The notes below the pieces were generated by a model. The model was not told where the DNA came from. It searched no databases and saw only the letters and a program-made list of their open reading frames with translations. A stretch of DNA of 43,380 nucleotides from Halarcobacter mediterraneus (lineage in GTDB: Bacteria; Campylobacterota; Campylobacteria; Campylobacterales; Arcobacteraceae): positions 1 through 43,380 of the forward strand of contig NZ_NXIE01000008.1 of NCBI RefSeq assembly GCF_004116625.1. Reading direction: 5' to 3'. The position numbers and the translations under genes were made by a program. This document shows, piece by piece, positions 8,654-16,540 of this stretch; the stretch's first letter is position 1; the number at the start of each line of letters is the position of its first letter.

Positions 8654-9286
8654 TTATCCAGTATAAAAAGTAGAGTTTGCAGGAGATAAATCCCTTAGTT
8701 TTAAAAAAATCATTGAAGTCATAAGTGCATCATTTAAAGCATCATGTTTCCCAAGTTCTGGAATATCTAAATTTTTCATTATTGTGTCAAACTTTAGATC
8801 AACAAATTCATAATCTGAACTTCTTTTTCTTGTTTTAAAATACATAGAAGAAACTTCTATTTGGTGATTAGGCAAAGATACTCCAATGTATTCTTTTGTA
8901 TATTTAGAAATCATGGCAATATCAAATTTTATATAGTAGCCTACAATAGGTCTATTCCCTATAAAATCAAGCAAATTTAAAATAGCTTCTTTAGGTTCAA
9001 TTGCTTTTTGTAAATCTATTGGTCTGATTTGGTGTATTTTAATTGATTCTTCTGTAATTTCTTTAGAGGGTTTTACAAAAATATTTAATGTCTTTCTCAT
9101 TAATATCTTATTTTGTTTTATTCTAACGGCACCAATTGAGAGAATTTCATCTTTTTTGGGATTAAGTCCTGTAGTCTCACAATCTAAACAAACATATTCA
9201 TCTTTTAAAGGGTTATCAAAAAGATATTCATATTTTTTATCTAGTAACTTTTTTCTTTGCCAAGAATTTATTAGTTTTTTAAACAT
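8654..9286 (-). CDS. DnaQ-like DEDDh 3'-5' exonuclease (copy 2)
   Basis: A 210-residue paralogue of the exonuclease at 1611-2231. All five catalytic residues are present at the same positions: D35, E37, D122, H181 and D186. It follows the DUF294 copy 2 gene with a one-base overlap, again implying coupled expression. Compared with copy 1 it has a somewhat different segment around 150-162 (KTRKRSSDYE) and a few extra C-terminal residues. Function in carboxylate metabolism is inferred from genomic company only; the substrate is unknown. Confidence 0.85.
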   Translation of the reverse strand: MFKKLINSWQRKKLLDKKYEYLFDNPLKDEYVCLDCETTGLNPKKDEILSIGAVRIKQNKILMRKTLNIFVKPSKEITEESIKIHQIRPIDLQKAIEPKEAILNLLDFIGNRPIVGYYIKFDIAMISKYTKEYIGVSLPNHQIEVSSMYFKTRKRSSDYEFVDLKFDTIMKNLDIPELGKHDALNDALMTSMIFLKLRDLSPANSTFYTG

Positions 9287-11103
9287 TATGAAATCTTATC
9301 AATTTTAAATACATAAGTAATAAATTTTTTAAAATTATTAACAATTTTAAAACTGTCTTTTAATAAATCTCTTTCTATTTTCCCTAAACTATGGGTATCT
9401 ATTTCATTATTTATTTTTTTAGAATCTTGTATTTTTTGTAAATGTGCTTTAAGTCTTAATGTATTTAATACATCAAATGCTTCTAAAAGTTCATTTGCCA
9501 TTTCTGCTTCTAATATTTTCTTTTGTTGTAATATTTTTATTCTTTTTACTGTTGTTGTTTCTCTAATTCTTTCTCTTAGGCTTAGACTTCTAATTCCTTG
9601 AACAATAGGGAATACACCAGTTTTCTTTATATCAATATTATAAGTTTTTGTCATAAAATTTGCTACTGTACTTGGAGTGTCAAAAGTAAGTGTTGCTCTT
9701 GCAAAATATGCCATAAATACATCTTTATCATGAAGTTTATTAAATAAGTCATCTTTTAAATTGATTAATAATTCTTTATCCCCTGCCACTGCAAAAGAAT
9801 CAAAAAATATTGCTAAATCCATGTAGTTTTGCATATCTGGTGCTTCAATCCATCTTGCTGTATCTTTTTTATAATCATTTACAGTTTTACACCAAAAAGG
9901 ATTTGAAACCATAATATTACCTTCACAAGGAGGATAGCCAAAGTCAATTAATGTTTCTGTAATTTGTTGCATATAGGGTCTATATTGTTCTACATCAGTT
10001 CCATCTTTTACAACAAGTGCATTATCTTGGTCAGTTTTTATTATTTGCTCATTTCTTCCTTCACTTCCCATTACTATTAAGCAGGCATTATTTTGTAGTT
10101 CTTCAGGAACAACAAATTTATATATTTTTTTATAAACTTTTGTATTTAATTGACCAATTAAGTTTGAGATATGATGAACTTTTACACCTTTTGCATTTAA
10201 TGTTTTAACTGTATCAACAAGTTCTCCACTGGCTTCTTTTAAATCTTTTAATGTTCTTGCATTTTTTATTTTTGAGTCAACTACATAAGTGTGGTTTGCA
10301 AAGTGAGATAATACATCAATTTGCTCTAATGTACCTTGGATCTCCCCTTCATTATTTACAACTCCTACTCTTTTGATATTTTTTTTAATTAATAGTGTTA
10401 GCGCTTCAAATAAATAGTCATCTAGGTTAACTGTTAATATAGGTGAAATAGCTATCTCCTCTACTGGAATAGATAAATCTCTGCCTTCTAATAAAACTTT
10501 AATTTTAAGTAATGAATCTGTAATGATTCCATATTTATGTGTGTCAAACTTTACAATTATTGTAGATGTTTCATATTGCATTGATTTATCAATTGCATCA
10601 ATTAATTTGGTTCCTTTTTCTACTATACAAGGAGGGTGTAAAATAGTGTCTTCTACCTTTGCAATCATAAAAGAAGAAAGTTCAGAAGCATATTCTTTAT
10701 CTTTTAGTGTTTGAAATTTATTTACTAAATTGTTTAGGAAAAAGTTTTTAAAGCCGTCATTATTTTCAATTAGTTCCAGAAAAATAGTTTTTTCTATTTC
10801 ATAACAAATTAAATCTTCATATACTTTAAAAGAGTTATTTGTTTTTCCGTATATTAATGAGTTGGCATCAAAAGAGTCTTGATAGTGGTAGTCAACTAAT
10901 ATTTCATCTTCTTTATACTCATGAACGATACCTTTTATAATTACAAAAAAGTGATTAGGAATATTTTCAGGAGTAATTAAAACTTCATCTTTAGGATAAT
11001 AAGCAATATCCATATGTCTAATACATTTATCCATTTGTTCTTCTGTTAAAAGTTCAAAAGGATGAATGTTTGATAAAAAAGATTTTTGATCACGAAGACT
11101 CAT
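9286..11103 (-). CDS. cNMP-binding/CBS/DUF294 nucleotidyltransferase-like protein (copy 2)
   Basis: This 605-residue protein has the same domain order as copy 1: a cNMP-binding-like domain (about 10-130), a CBS pair (about 150-270), a nucleotidyltransferase-like domain with GSEGR at 346-350 and DQDNAL at 358-363, then DUF294_C. The catalytic signature is conserved, while the N-terminal sensory half has diverged far more from copy 1 than the transferase half. This suggests the two copies read different signals but act on similar targets. It is coupled to the exonuclease downstream. A TATAAT at 11141-11146 is its likely -10. Confidence 0.85.
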   Translation of the reverse strand: MSLRDQKSFLSNIHPFELLTEEQMDKCIRHMDIAYYPKDEVLITPENIPNHFFVIIKGIVHEYKEDEILVDYHYQDSFDANSLIYGKTNNSFKVYEDLICYEIEKTIFLELIENNDGFKNFFLNNLVNKFQTLKDKEYASELSSFMIAKVEDTILHPPCIVEKGTKLIDAIDKSMQYETSTIIVKFDTHKYGIITDSLLKIKVLLEGRDLSIPVEEIAISPILTVNLDDYLFEALTLLIKKNIKRVGVVNNEGEIQGTLEQIDVLSHFANHTYVVDSKIKNARTLKDLKEASGELVDTVKTLNAKGVKVHHISNLIGQLNTKVYKKIYKFVVPEELQNNACLIVMGSEGRNEQIIKTDQDNALVVKDGTDVEQYRPYMQQITETLIDFGYPPCEGNIMVSNPFWCKTVNDYKKDTARWIEAPDMQNYMDLAIFFDSFAVAGDKELLINLKDDLFNKLHDKDVFMAYFARATLTFDTPSTVANFMTKTYNIDIKKTGVFPIVQGIRSLSLRERIRETTTVKRIKILQQKKILEAEMANELLEAFDVLNTLRLKAHLQKIQDSKKINNEIDTHSLGKIERDLLKDSFKIVNNFKKFITYVFKIDKIS

Positions 11104-11140
11104 AAATTTTCCTTAGATAATATTCATTTATAATATAGAA

Positions 11141-11146
11141 ATTATA
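11141..11146 (-). promoter_or_regulatory. Possible -10 box of the DUF294/exonuclease operon (copy 2)
   Basis: TATAAT on the minus strand lies 37 bp before the DUF294-2 start codon. No convincing -35 and no TGCTAC repeat are seen. Confidence 0.35.
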
Positions 11147-11167
11147 GTATAAATGAATATTAAAAGA

Positions 11168-11193
11168 AAAGCCAACCCAAAAGGGTTGACTTT
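11168..11193 (-). terminator. Terminator of the DUF4212/symporter operon
   Basis: Stem AAAG-C-CAACCC / GGGTTG-A-CTTT with one mismatch and an AAAA loop, followed on the minus strand by a T-rich tract. It begins 12 bp after the symporter stop. Confidence 0.7.
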
Positions 11194-11205
11194 AGAACTT
11201 TTATT

Positions 11206-13083
11206 TTAGTGGTCGTGAGCCGCTCCAACATTATTTGGAAGTCTGATTGACTCAACTAACTCTTGAACTTCTTGAGGTGGTTCAGGAGTCATTCTAGATA
11301 CAACAAATGCTACAATTAAGTGTAAAAGTGTACCTATTGTACCAATTCCTGTAGGAGCAATTCCTAAGAAATAATCTTCAGGTTTTCCACCTAGGAATAC
11401 AAAGTAAATGATATATCCGAATGTGAAGAATAAACCAGTTAAAATACCAGCAATTGCACCTTCTTTATTCATTCTTTTATCAAATACACCAAGAATAATT
11501 GTTGGGAAGAATGCCGCTGCTGCTAAACCGAATGCAAAAGCAACAACTTGTGCAACAAATCCTGGAGGGTTAATTCCTAGATATCCAGCAACACATATTG
11601 CAACAACTGCTGAGATTCTTGCCCACATTAATTCTGTTTTTTCATTTAATTTAGATTTTCCAGTTTCTGGATCTCTAAATATTACTTGTCCCATAAGGTC
11701 ATGTGAAATAGCTGAAGCAATTACAAGTAATAAACCTGCTGCTGTAGATAATGCTGCTGCAAGACCCCCTGCTGCGATGAATGCAATTACCCAATTTGGT
11801 AAGTTAGCAATCTCTGGGTTAGCAAGTACCATAATATCTCTATCAACATATAACTCATTTTCAATTTTACCTGTATTTTGACTTGGTATAGCATTAGTAG
11901 TAACTCTTTCTCCATGCTCACCAATTTTTTCACCATCAAATGCAGGTTTACCTTTAGGTCCTTCAAATGCTGCATCAGGAGCATATTGAATTTTTCCATC
12001 ACCATTTCTATCTGCCCAAGCTAATAATCCACCTTGTTCCCAAGTAGTAAACCAAGAACCATTGTTTGGAGTACCATCAGCATGTTTTAATTCACCATTT
12101 ACAAAGGCTTTATATTCAACATTTTGAACATTTTTAATTAAGTTTAATCTACCAATTGCAGCAACTGAAGAAGCAGTTGTATACATAATAGCAATGAATA
12201 ATAATGCCCATCCAGCAGAAATTCTAGCATCTCTAACAGTTGGAACTGTAAAGAATCTAACAATAACGTGTGGAAGACCAGCAGTACCAAGCATTAAAGC
12301 TGTAGTTAACATAAACATATTCCATAAATTACCTGGTTCAGTATATGCTTTGAATCCTAAATCTGTAATGGCTGTATCAAGCGCATGCAGTAAATAGGTT
12401 CCTTCAGGAATCGTTTTTACTCCATCATGGAATTCAAATGTAGTTTGACCAAATAATGCTAATTGTGGTAAAAATGTATCAGTAACTTGTAATGATAAGA
12501 AAATTGCAGGAATTAAATATGCAAAAATCATAACAATATACTGTGCAACTTGTGTATACGTAATACCTTTCATCCCCCCAAGTACAGAGTAAATAAATAC
12601 AATACCCATACCAATAAGAACACCTGTATTTACATCAACTTGTAAGAATCTTGAGAATACAATACCAACACCTCTCATTTGTCCTGCAACATATGTAAAT
12701 GAAACGAAAATTACAGCAACAACAGCAACTGTTCTTGCAATATTTGAGTAATATCTATCCCCTACAAAATCAGGAACAGTAAATTTACCAAATTTTCTTA
12801 AATAAGGTGCTAGTAACATAGCAAGTAGAACATATCCACCTGTCCAACCCATTAAATAAGCACTTGCATCAGAACCTTTAAATGCAATAATACCTGCCAT
12901 TGAAATAAATGAAGCAGCTGACATCCAGTCTGCAGCAGTTGCCATACCATTTGCTACAGGGTGAACACCACCACCAGCAACATAGAAATCTTTAGTAGAA
13001 CCTGCTTTTGCCCAAAGTGCAATACCAATATAAATTGCAAATGAAATACCTACAAATAGGTAAATTAATGATTGTAATTCCAT
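11206..13083 (-). CDS. Sodium:solute symporter, VC_2705-type (acetate permease-like)
   Basis: A 625-residue SLC5-family permease. It has the DFYVAGGGVHPVANGMATAAD and [17 protein letters not shown] motifs shared with ActP, but it is longer and belongs with the VC_2705-type symporters that pair with DUF4212 proteins. The extra length is mostly an insertion of about 100 residues (roughly 315-420) between membrane segments, probably extracytoplasmic. This contains DRNGDGKIQY (358-367), which looks like an EF-hand-type calcium loop without the canonical Glu at position 12. It follows the DUF4212 gene by 11 bp. It likely imports acetate or a related carboxylate; the substrate is inferred from the neighbourhood. 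Confidence 0.88.
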   Translation of the reverse strand: MELQSLIYLFVGISFAIYIGIALWAKAGSTKDFYVAGGGVHPVANGMATAADWMSAASFISMAGIIAFKGSDASAYLMGWTGGYVLLAMLLAPYLRKFGKFTVPDFVGDRYYSNIARTVAVVAVIFVSFTYVAGQMRGVGIVFSRFLQVDVNTGVLIGMGIVFIYSVLGGMKGITYTQVAQYIVMIFAYLIPAIFLSLQVTDTFLPQLALFGQTTFEFHDGVKTIPEGTYLLHALDTAITDLGFKAYTEPGNLWNMFMLTTALMLGTAGLPHVIVRFFTVPTVRDARISAGWALLFIAIMYTTASSVAAIGRLNLIKNVQNVEYKAFVNGELKHADGTPNNGSWFTTWEQGGLLAWADRNGDGKIQYAPDAAFEGPKGKPAFDGEKIGEHGERVTTNAIPSQNTGKIENELYVDRDIMVLANPEIANLPNWVIAFIAAGGLAAALSTAAGLLLVIASAISHDLMGQVIFRDPETGKSKLNEKTELMWARISAVVAICVAGYLGINPPGFVAQVVAFAFGLAAAAFFPTIILGVFDKRMNKEGAIAGILTGLFFTFGYIIYFVFLGGKPEDYFLGIAPTGIGTIGTLLHLIVAFVVSRMTPEPPQEVQELVESIRLPNNVGAAHDH

Positions 13084-13094
13084 TTTAATATCTC

Positions 13095-13349
13095 CTATTC
13101 GTGTACATCATATTTTTCGTCAATTGCTGTCATTTTTGCAACATATACAAAAATTAAAATTACGAAAACATATATTGACCCTTGTTGGGCAAACCAGAAT
13201 CCTAATTTAACACCACTAATTTCAATAGTATTAAGTTCATTTATGAATAAAATTCCACAACCGAAAGAAACGATAAACCAAACTACTAATAATTTAAGAA
13301 TAGTAGAAATATTTTCTTTCCAATAAGCTTGAGCTTTTTCTGGACTCAT
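13095..13349 (-). CDS. DUF4212 small membrane subunit
   Basis: An 84-residue protein with two membrane helices (about 17-36 and 50-70), and an N-terminal YWKENISTILKLL segment typical of DUF4212 proteins. These are the constant upstream partners of VC_2705-type symporters and are presumed accessory subunits. AGGAG precedes the ATG by a normal distance. The operon promoter carries TGCTAC repeats at 13425-13441. Confidence 0.85.
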   Translation of the reverse strand: MSPEKAQAYWKENISTILKLLVVWFIVSFGCGILFINELNTIEISGVKLGFWFAQQGSIYVFVILIFVYVAKMTAIDEKYDVHE

Positions 13350-13411
13350 ATGTACTCCTTTTTAAGTTTTACAAAAAGAATAAATCTTTTTAGTAATTCA
13401 ACATTGTAAGT

Positions 13412-13441
13412 ATAATAACAGTTTGTAGCAAAAAGGTAGCA
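13412..13441 (-). promoter_or_regulatory. Promoter/operator of DUF4212/symporter with tandem TGCTAC
   Basis: On the minus strand two perfect TGCTAC hexamers (13436-13441 and 13425-13430) are 11 bp apart. Seven bases later comes TATTAT (13412-13417), a plausible -10, with the start codon at 13349. This is the same layout as at pta. Confidence 0.6.
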
Positions 13442-13474
13442 ATTGAAAAAAAATTATAAAAAAATTTATATTTC

Positions 13475-13491
13475 GTAGGATTAACGTAGCA
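13475..13491 (-). promoter_or_regulatory. Distal TGCTAC/TCCTAC repeat pair
   Basis: TGCTAC (13486-13491) and a one-mismatch copy TCCTAC (13475-13480) lie 11 bp apart on the minus strand, 50 bp upstream of the proximal pair. The first hexamer begins at the last base of the response-regulator terminator. TATAAA at 13465-13470 could be a second -10. Confidence 0.4.
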
Positions 13492-13515
13492 AAAAGGCTT
13501 TAGATAAGCCTTTTT
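13491..13515 (-). terminator. Terminator of the histidine kinase/response regulator operon
   Basis: A 10-bp stem (AAAAAGGCTT, 13491-13500, with 13506-13515) has a 5-nt loop and a T run on the minus strand. It lies just after the response-regulator stop at 13526. Confidence 0.8.
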
Positions 13516-13525
13516 TAGGTAGTTT

Positions 13526-14188
13526 CTAAACTGAATAAAATCTATCGATTTTGTAGCCTAAACCTCTAATATTTTTAATAAAATCCTCTTTTAGAGCTTT
13601 TTTAAGTCTTGATATTTCTGCTCTTATTGTAGGATTATCAATATTTTCCCCTCCCCAGATGTCAATTCTAAATCTTTCAAAGTCAACAATCATATTAATA
13701 TTAAGGGCTAAAATATGGATAATATCCAATTGTTTTTTAGTTAAAGTTTGTGGTTCAGAGTTAAAATATAGAGTTTTTTCACTCTTAGAGTAAGAATAAT
13801 TCTCTGAAAATCTTATATGAGAAGTGTTACTTTGGTCTTTTTTTAAGATTTGATTTATTTTTATTCCTAACTCTTCTAAATGAAAAGGTTTCTTTATATA
13901 TTCTCTACAACCTAAATCATATGCTTTTGTAATATCTTCTATATCTAAAAGAGCAGATATATAAATTGTAGGAATATAGATTTTTTGATTATTCAATTCT
14001 TCTAATATTTGAAAACCATTCTTTTTAGGTACATTAATATCTAAGATTAATAAATCATAAGAAGAATCTACATGTTCAATTACTTCTTCACCATCAGTAA
14101 AACTTTCAACCATATGACCAATATCCTTTAAATATTCAGATATTGTATTATTTAACATTAGTTCATCTTCAAGTAGTAGTATTTTCAT
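13526..14188 (-). CDS. OmpR-family response regulator
   Basis: This 220-residue protein has a receiver domain (E7/D8, phospho-acceptor D50 in LILDINVP, K100 in IKKPF) and a C-terminal OmpR/PhoB winged helix (about 125-218, including the ...EISRLKKAL recognition region and GLGYKI wing). It is the cytoplasmic output of the kinase encoded immediately upstream, overlapping it by 20 bp. OmpR-type regulators usually bind direct repeats spaced about one helical turn, which fits the 11-bp TGCTAC repeats upstream of pta and the three transporter operons. That link is inference. A terminator follows at 13491-13515. Confidence 0.9.
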   Translation of the reverse strand: MKILLLEDELMLNNTISEYLKDIGHMVESFTDGEEVIEHVDSSYDLLILDINVPKKNGFQILEELNNQKIYIPTIYISALLDIEDITKAYDLGCREYIKKPFHLEELGIKINQILKKDQSNTSHIRFSENYSYSKSEKTLYFNSEPQTLTKKQLDIIHILALNINMIVDFERFRIDIWGGENIDNPTIRAEISRLKKALKEDFIKNIRGLGYKIDRFYSV

Positions 14189-15752
14189 TTATTTTAAACC
14201 TATAAGTGAATTTTGTATATTTCTCATTGGAATCTAAATCAATTATAACTAAATTTTTATCACATATTTCTTTTACTATTCTAAGGCCCAGGCCAAAGCC
14301 ACCCCTTGAATCATTTTCTCTATAAAAATCACTAAAAATCTTATTAGTGTCTTCGATTTTTTCTGAATTTGTTTTAACAGAGAATTTAATTATATCTTCA
14401 TCTAAATATGAAAGTTTAATATAAATAGGTGATTTTGCTTTTGAATATTTAATTGAGTTTGATATATTGTTATCTACTATTCTTTGCAATTCTGTTTTAT
14501 TGAATTTTATATATATATCTTCTTCTATATTACTTACAAAATATAAGTCATTTGCAATTGCAATACTATCAAAGAAGTTTAGTCTTTCAATTAAATAGGC
14601 TGAAAAGTTTATATACTCTTTAGGGTATTCAACTCTATCTTTTTTTATTAAATATGATAGGTCATCATAAATATATTGAATTATTTTTGTTCCACTTTCT
14701 ATATTTGATATATATTTGTTATTTGGAGTATGCCTTTTTAATAGGTCTATATTTGTTCTTATAATGGCTAAAGGAGTATTTACTTCATGTACAGAATTTT
14801 TAAGAAATTTTTTTTGTGATTCAAGTAAATTACTTAGTTCTTTTGTTTGTTCATTTACTTTCTCTTCTAGATGGGTATTTAGTCCTTGTAGCATTTGATT
14901 TTTATCTTTTATACTATGCATTGCATCATATGCATAGTTTGCAATAACTTTAAACTCTCCAAATATTAATCTATTTTGACTTATTCTTGTATCTGATTTT
15001 TGGGTTTCCTTTAAGTATTTACCAATTTCTTTAACATCATTAACTATAAGAATAGTTGCATTTTTATAAATAAAGATAGAATATAAGACAAGCATAATTG
15101 TTAATGATAAAATTTGAAGGATATAGTTTGATATTTTTTCATCATGCTCTTTTCTTTTTGTTTTAATTACTTCATCTATTTCATCTAAGTAGATTCCTCT
15201 TCCTATTGTCCAATTCCAAGGCTTGTATGATAAAGCATAAGATATTTTAAGAGCTTCTTTTTTTAATTGGGGTTTATACCAAATATATTTGACAAAACCA
15301 CCTTTGTCTTTTTTTGAAATATCAATTAGTTCTTTTATAACTTTTTTCCCACTGGGGTCTTTAAATTCATATAAATTTTTCCCTATATTCTCTTCAAGTA
15401 TAGGATAATAAATAGATGTTCCTTCAAAATCATAGATGAAAGCATAGTCATTTAGATTTGTTTTGTCTCTCATTGTTTCTATTGCATGAAGTATATCTTT
15501 TTTTATTTTCTCTTCACTTTTTATATTTTTATAGGTAGTGTGATAATAATGAATGAATTTTAGTGTTCTTTTTATATCTGCTTGAATTAAATCTTTTTGT
15601 TTTGCATAATAGTTGTCTTTTATAATTTTTATTTTTTCATCAAAGTCATCAAAAGCATTGTTGATAATAATAAAAGTAAAAGAAGATGTTAAGAAAACAA
15701 TAAAGATTATACTATAAAGAATTAAGTGGTATAAAGATTTTGCTCTAATCAT
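14169..15752 (-). CDS. Cache-domain sensor histidine kinase
   Basis: The 527-residue inner-membrane kinase has a first membrane helix at about 9-31, a periplasmic single-Cache-type domain (about 35-205, with YAFIYDFEGTSIYYP, GGFVKYIW and PWNWTIGRGIY features), a second helix at about 209-229, a coiled stretch, a HisKA dimerisation region with H322 in SVHEVNTPL, and an ATPase domain with NNISNSIKYS and GGFGLGLRIV. Cache domains of this type often bind small organic acids. Given the flanking transporters, acetate or a related carboxylate is the likely ligand, but this is not shown by sequence. No TGCTAC repeat is seen before it, so autoregulation is not evident. Confidence 0.88.
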   Translation of the reverse strand: MIRAKSLYHLILYSIIFIVFLTSSFTFIIINNAFDDFDEKIKIIKDNYYAKQKDLIQADIKRTLKFIHYYHTTYKNIKSEEKIKKDILHAIETMRDKTNLNDYAFIYDFEGTSIYYPILEENIGKNLYEFKDPSGKKVIKELIDISKKDKGGFVKYIWYKPQLKKEALKISYALSYKPWNWTIGRGIYLDEIDEVIKTKRKEHDEKISNYILQILSLTIMLVLYSIFIYKNATILIVNDVKEIGKYLKETQKSDTRISQNRLIFGEFKVIANYAYDAMHSIKDKNQMLQGLNTHLEEKVNEQTKELSNLLESQKKFLKNSVHEVNTPLAIIRTNIDLLKRHTPNNKYISNIESGTKIIQYIYDDLSYLIKKDRVEYPKEYINFSAYLIERLNFFDSIAIANDLYFVSNIEEDIYIKFNKTELQRIVDNNISNSIKYSKAKSPIYIKLSYLDEDIIKFSVKTNSEKIEDTNKIFSDFYRENDSRGGFGLGLRIVKEICDKNLVIIDLDSNEKYTKFTYRFKINENTTT

Positions 15753-15841
15753 TAAAATTTATCCTTTTTTAATAATAAAAGAGAATATCTGAAAAAATAT
15801 AAATAATTGATAAAAAATGATTTGATAGATTTAAAAAAAAG

Positions 15842-15918
15842 TGGCGCGGTTGACGAGACTCGAACTCGCGACCTCCTGCGTGACAGGCAGGCATTCTAAC
15901 CAACTAAACTACAACCGC
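15842..15918 (-). tRNA. tRNA-Asp (GTC), copy 2 in transcription order
   Basis: 77 nt on the minus strand with full cloverleaf: acceptor GCGGTTG/CAACCGC, anticodon loop CTGTCAC giving GTC, T-loop TTCGAGT, discriminator G and encoded CCA. It is the last tRNA of the eight-gene cluster; a run of eight T follows a few bases after the CCA. Confidence 0.97.
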
Positions 15919-15929
15919 ACACTTTGAAA

Positions 15930-16005
15930 TGGTGGTCGATAGTGGACTCGAACCACTGACATCTACCTTGTAAGGGTAGCGCTCTACCAACTGAGCTAAT
16001 CGACC
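15930..16005 (-). tRNA. tRNA-Val (TAC), distal copy
   Basis: 76 nt; acceptor GGTCGAT/ATCGACC, anticodon loop CTTACAA giving TAC, discriminator A and encoded CCA. Confidence 0.96.
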
Positions 16006-16012
16006 AAATGTA

Positions 16013-16087
16013 TGGTGACCCCTAGGAGACTCGAACTCCTGTGACATGGATGAAAACCATGGATCCTAACCGCTAGATGAAGGGGCC
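16013..16087 (-). tRNA. tRNA-Glu (TTC), distal copy
   Basis: 75 nt; acceptor begins GGCCCCT with one G-T pair, anticodon loop TTTTCAT giving TTC, encoded CCA. Confidence 0.96.
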
Positions 16088-16104
16088 ATACAATATATAA
16101 TAAC

Positions 16105-16180
16105 TGGTGACCCGTGAAGGATTCGAACCTTCGGCCACCTCCTTAAAAGGGAGATGCTCTACCAGCTGAGCTAACGGGTC
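16105..16180 (-). tRNA. tRNA-Lys (TTT), distal copy
   Basis: 76 nt; acceptor GACCCGT/ACGGGTC, anticodon loop CTTTTAA giving TTT, encoded CCA. Confidence 0.96.
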
Positions 16181-16196
16181 AATAAATAAATATAAA

Positions 16197-16273
16197 TGGC
16201 GCGGTTGACGAGACTCGAACTCGCGACCTCCTGCGTGACAGGCAGGCATTCTAACCAACTAAACTACAACCGC
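16197..16273 (-). tRNA. tRNA-Asp (GTC), proximal copy
   Basis: Identical to the gene at 15842-15918, shifted by 355 bp. Confidence 0.97.
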
Positions 16274-16284
16274 ACACTTTGAAA

Positions 16285-16360
16285 TGGTGGTCGATAGTGG
16301 ACTCGAACCACTGACATCTACCTTGTAAGGGTAGCGCTCTACCAACTGAGCTAATCGACC
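16285..16360 (-). tRNA. tRNA-Val (TAC), proximal copy
   Basis: Identical to the gene at 15930-16005. Confidence 0.96.
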
Positions 16361-16367
16361 AAATGTA

Positions 16368-16442
16368 TGGTGACCCCTAGGAGACTCGAACTCCTGTGAC
16401 ATGGATGAAAACCATGGATCCTAACCGCTAGATGAAGGGGCC
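16368..16442 (-). tRNA. tRNA-Glu (TTC), proximal copy
   Basis: Identical to the gene at 16013-16087. Confidence 0.96.
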
Positions 16443-16459
16443 ATACAATATATAATAAC

Positions 16460-16535
16460 TGGTGACCCGTGAAGGATTCGAACCTTCGGCCACCTCCTTA
16501 AAAGGGAGATGCTCTACCAGCTGAGCTAACGGGTC
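16460..16535 (-). tRNA. tRNA-Lys (TTT), proximal copy
   Basis: Identical to the gene at 16105-16180; first tRNA of the transcript, 33 nt after the predicted transcription start. Confidence 0.96.
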
Positions 16536-16540
16536 ATATG

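Larger units (their letters stand above)
15842..16536 (-). repeat. Tandem duplication of a four-tRNA unit
   Basis: Segment 15842-16181 reappears at 16197-16536 with a 355-bp offset. By eye the two 340-bp copies, including the spacers between tRNAs, are identical. Each contains Lys, Glu, Val and Asp tRNAs in transcription order. The 15-bp junction (16182-16196) is A/T only. Confidence 0.9.

Noticed and set aside
11408-11881. 157-codon plus-strand ORF opposite the VC_2705-type symporter
   Set aside because: It is antisense to a well-conserved permease, has no recognisable domain or ribosome-binding site, and its residues mirror the permease codon pattern.
16073-16258. 61-codon ORF within the tRNA cluster
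   Set aside because: It translates tRNA genes; such peptides are a known annotation artefact.
15842-16536. Insertion sequence or integrated element at the tRNA genes
   Set aside because: The repeat contains only tRNAs and spacers; no integrase, transposase or att-like tRNA fragment is seen.
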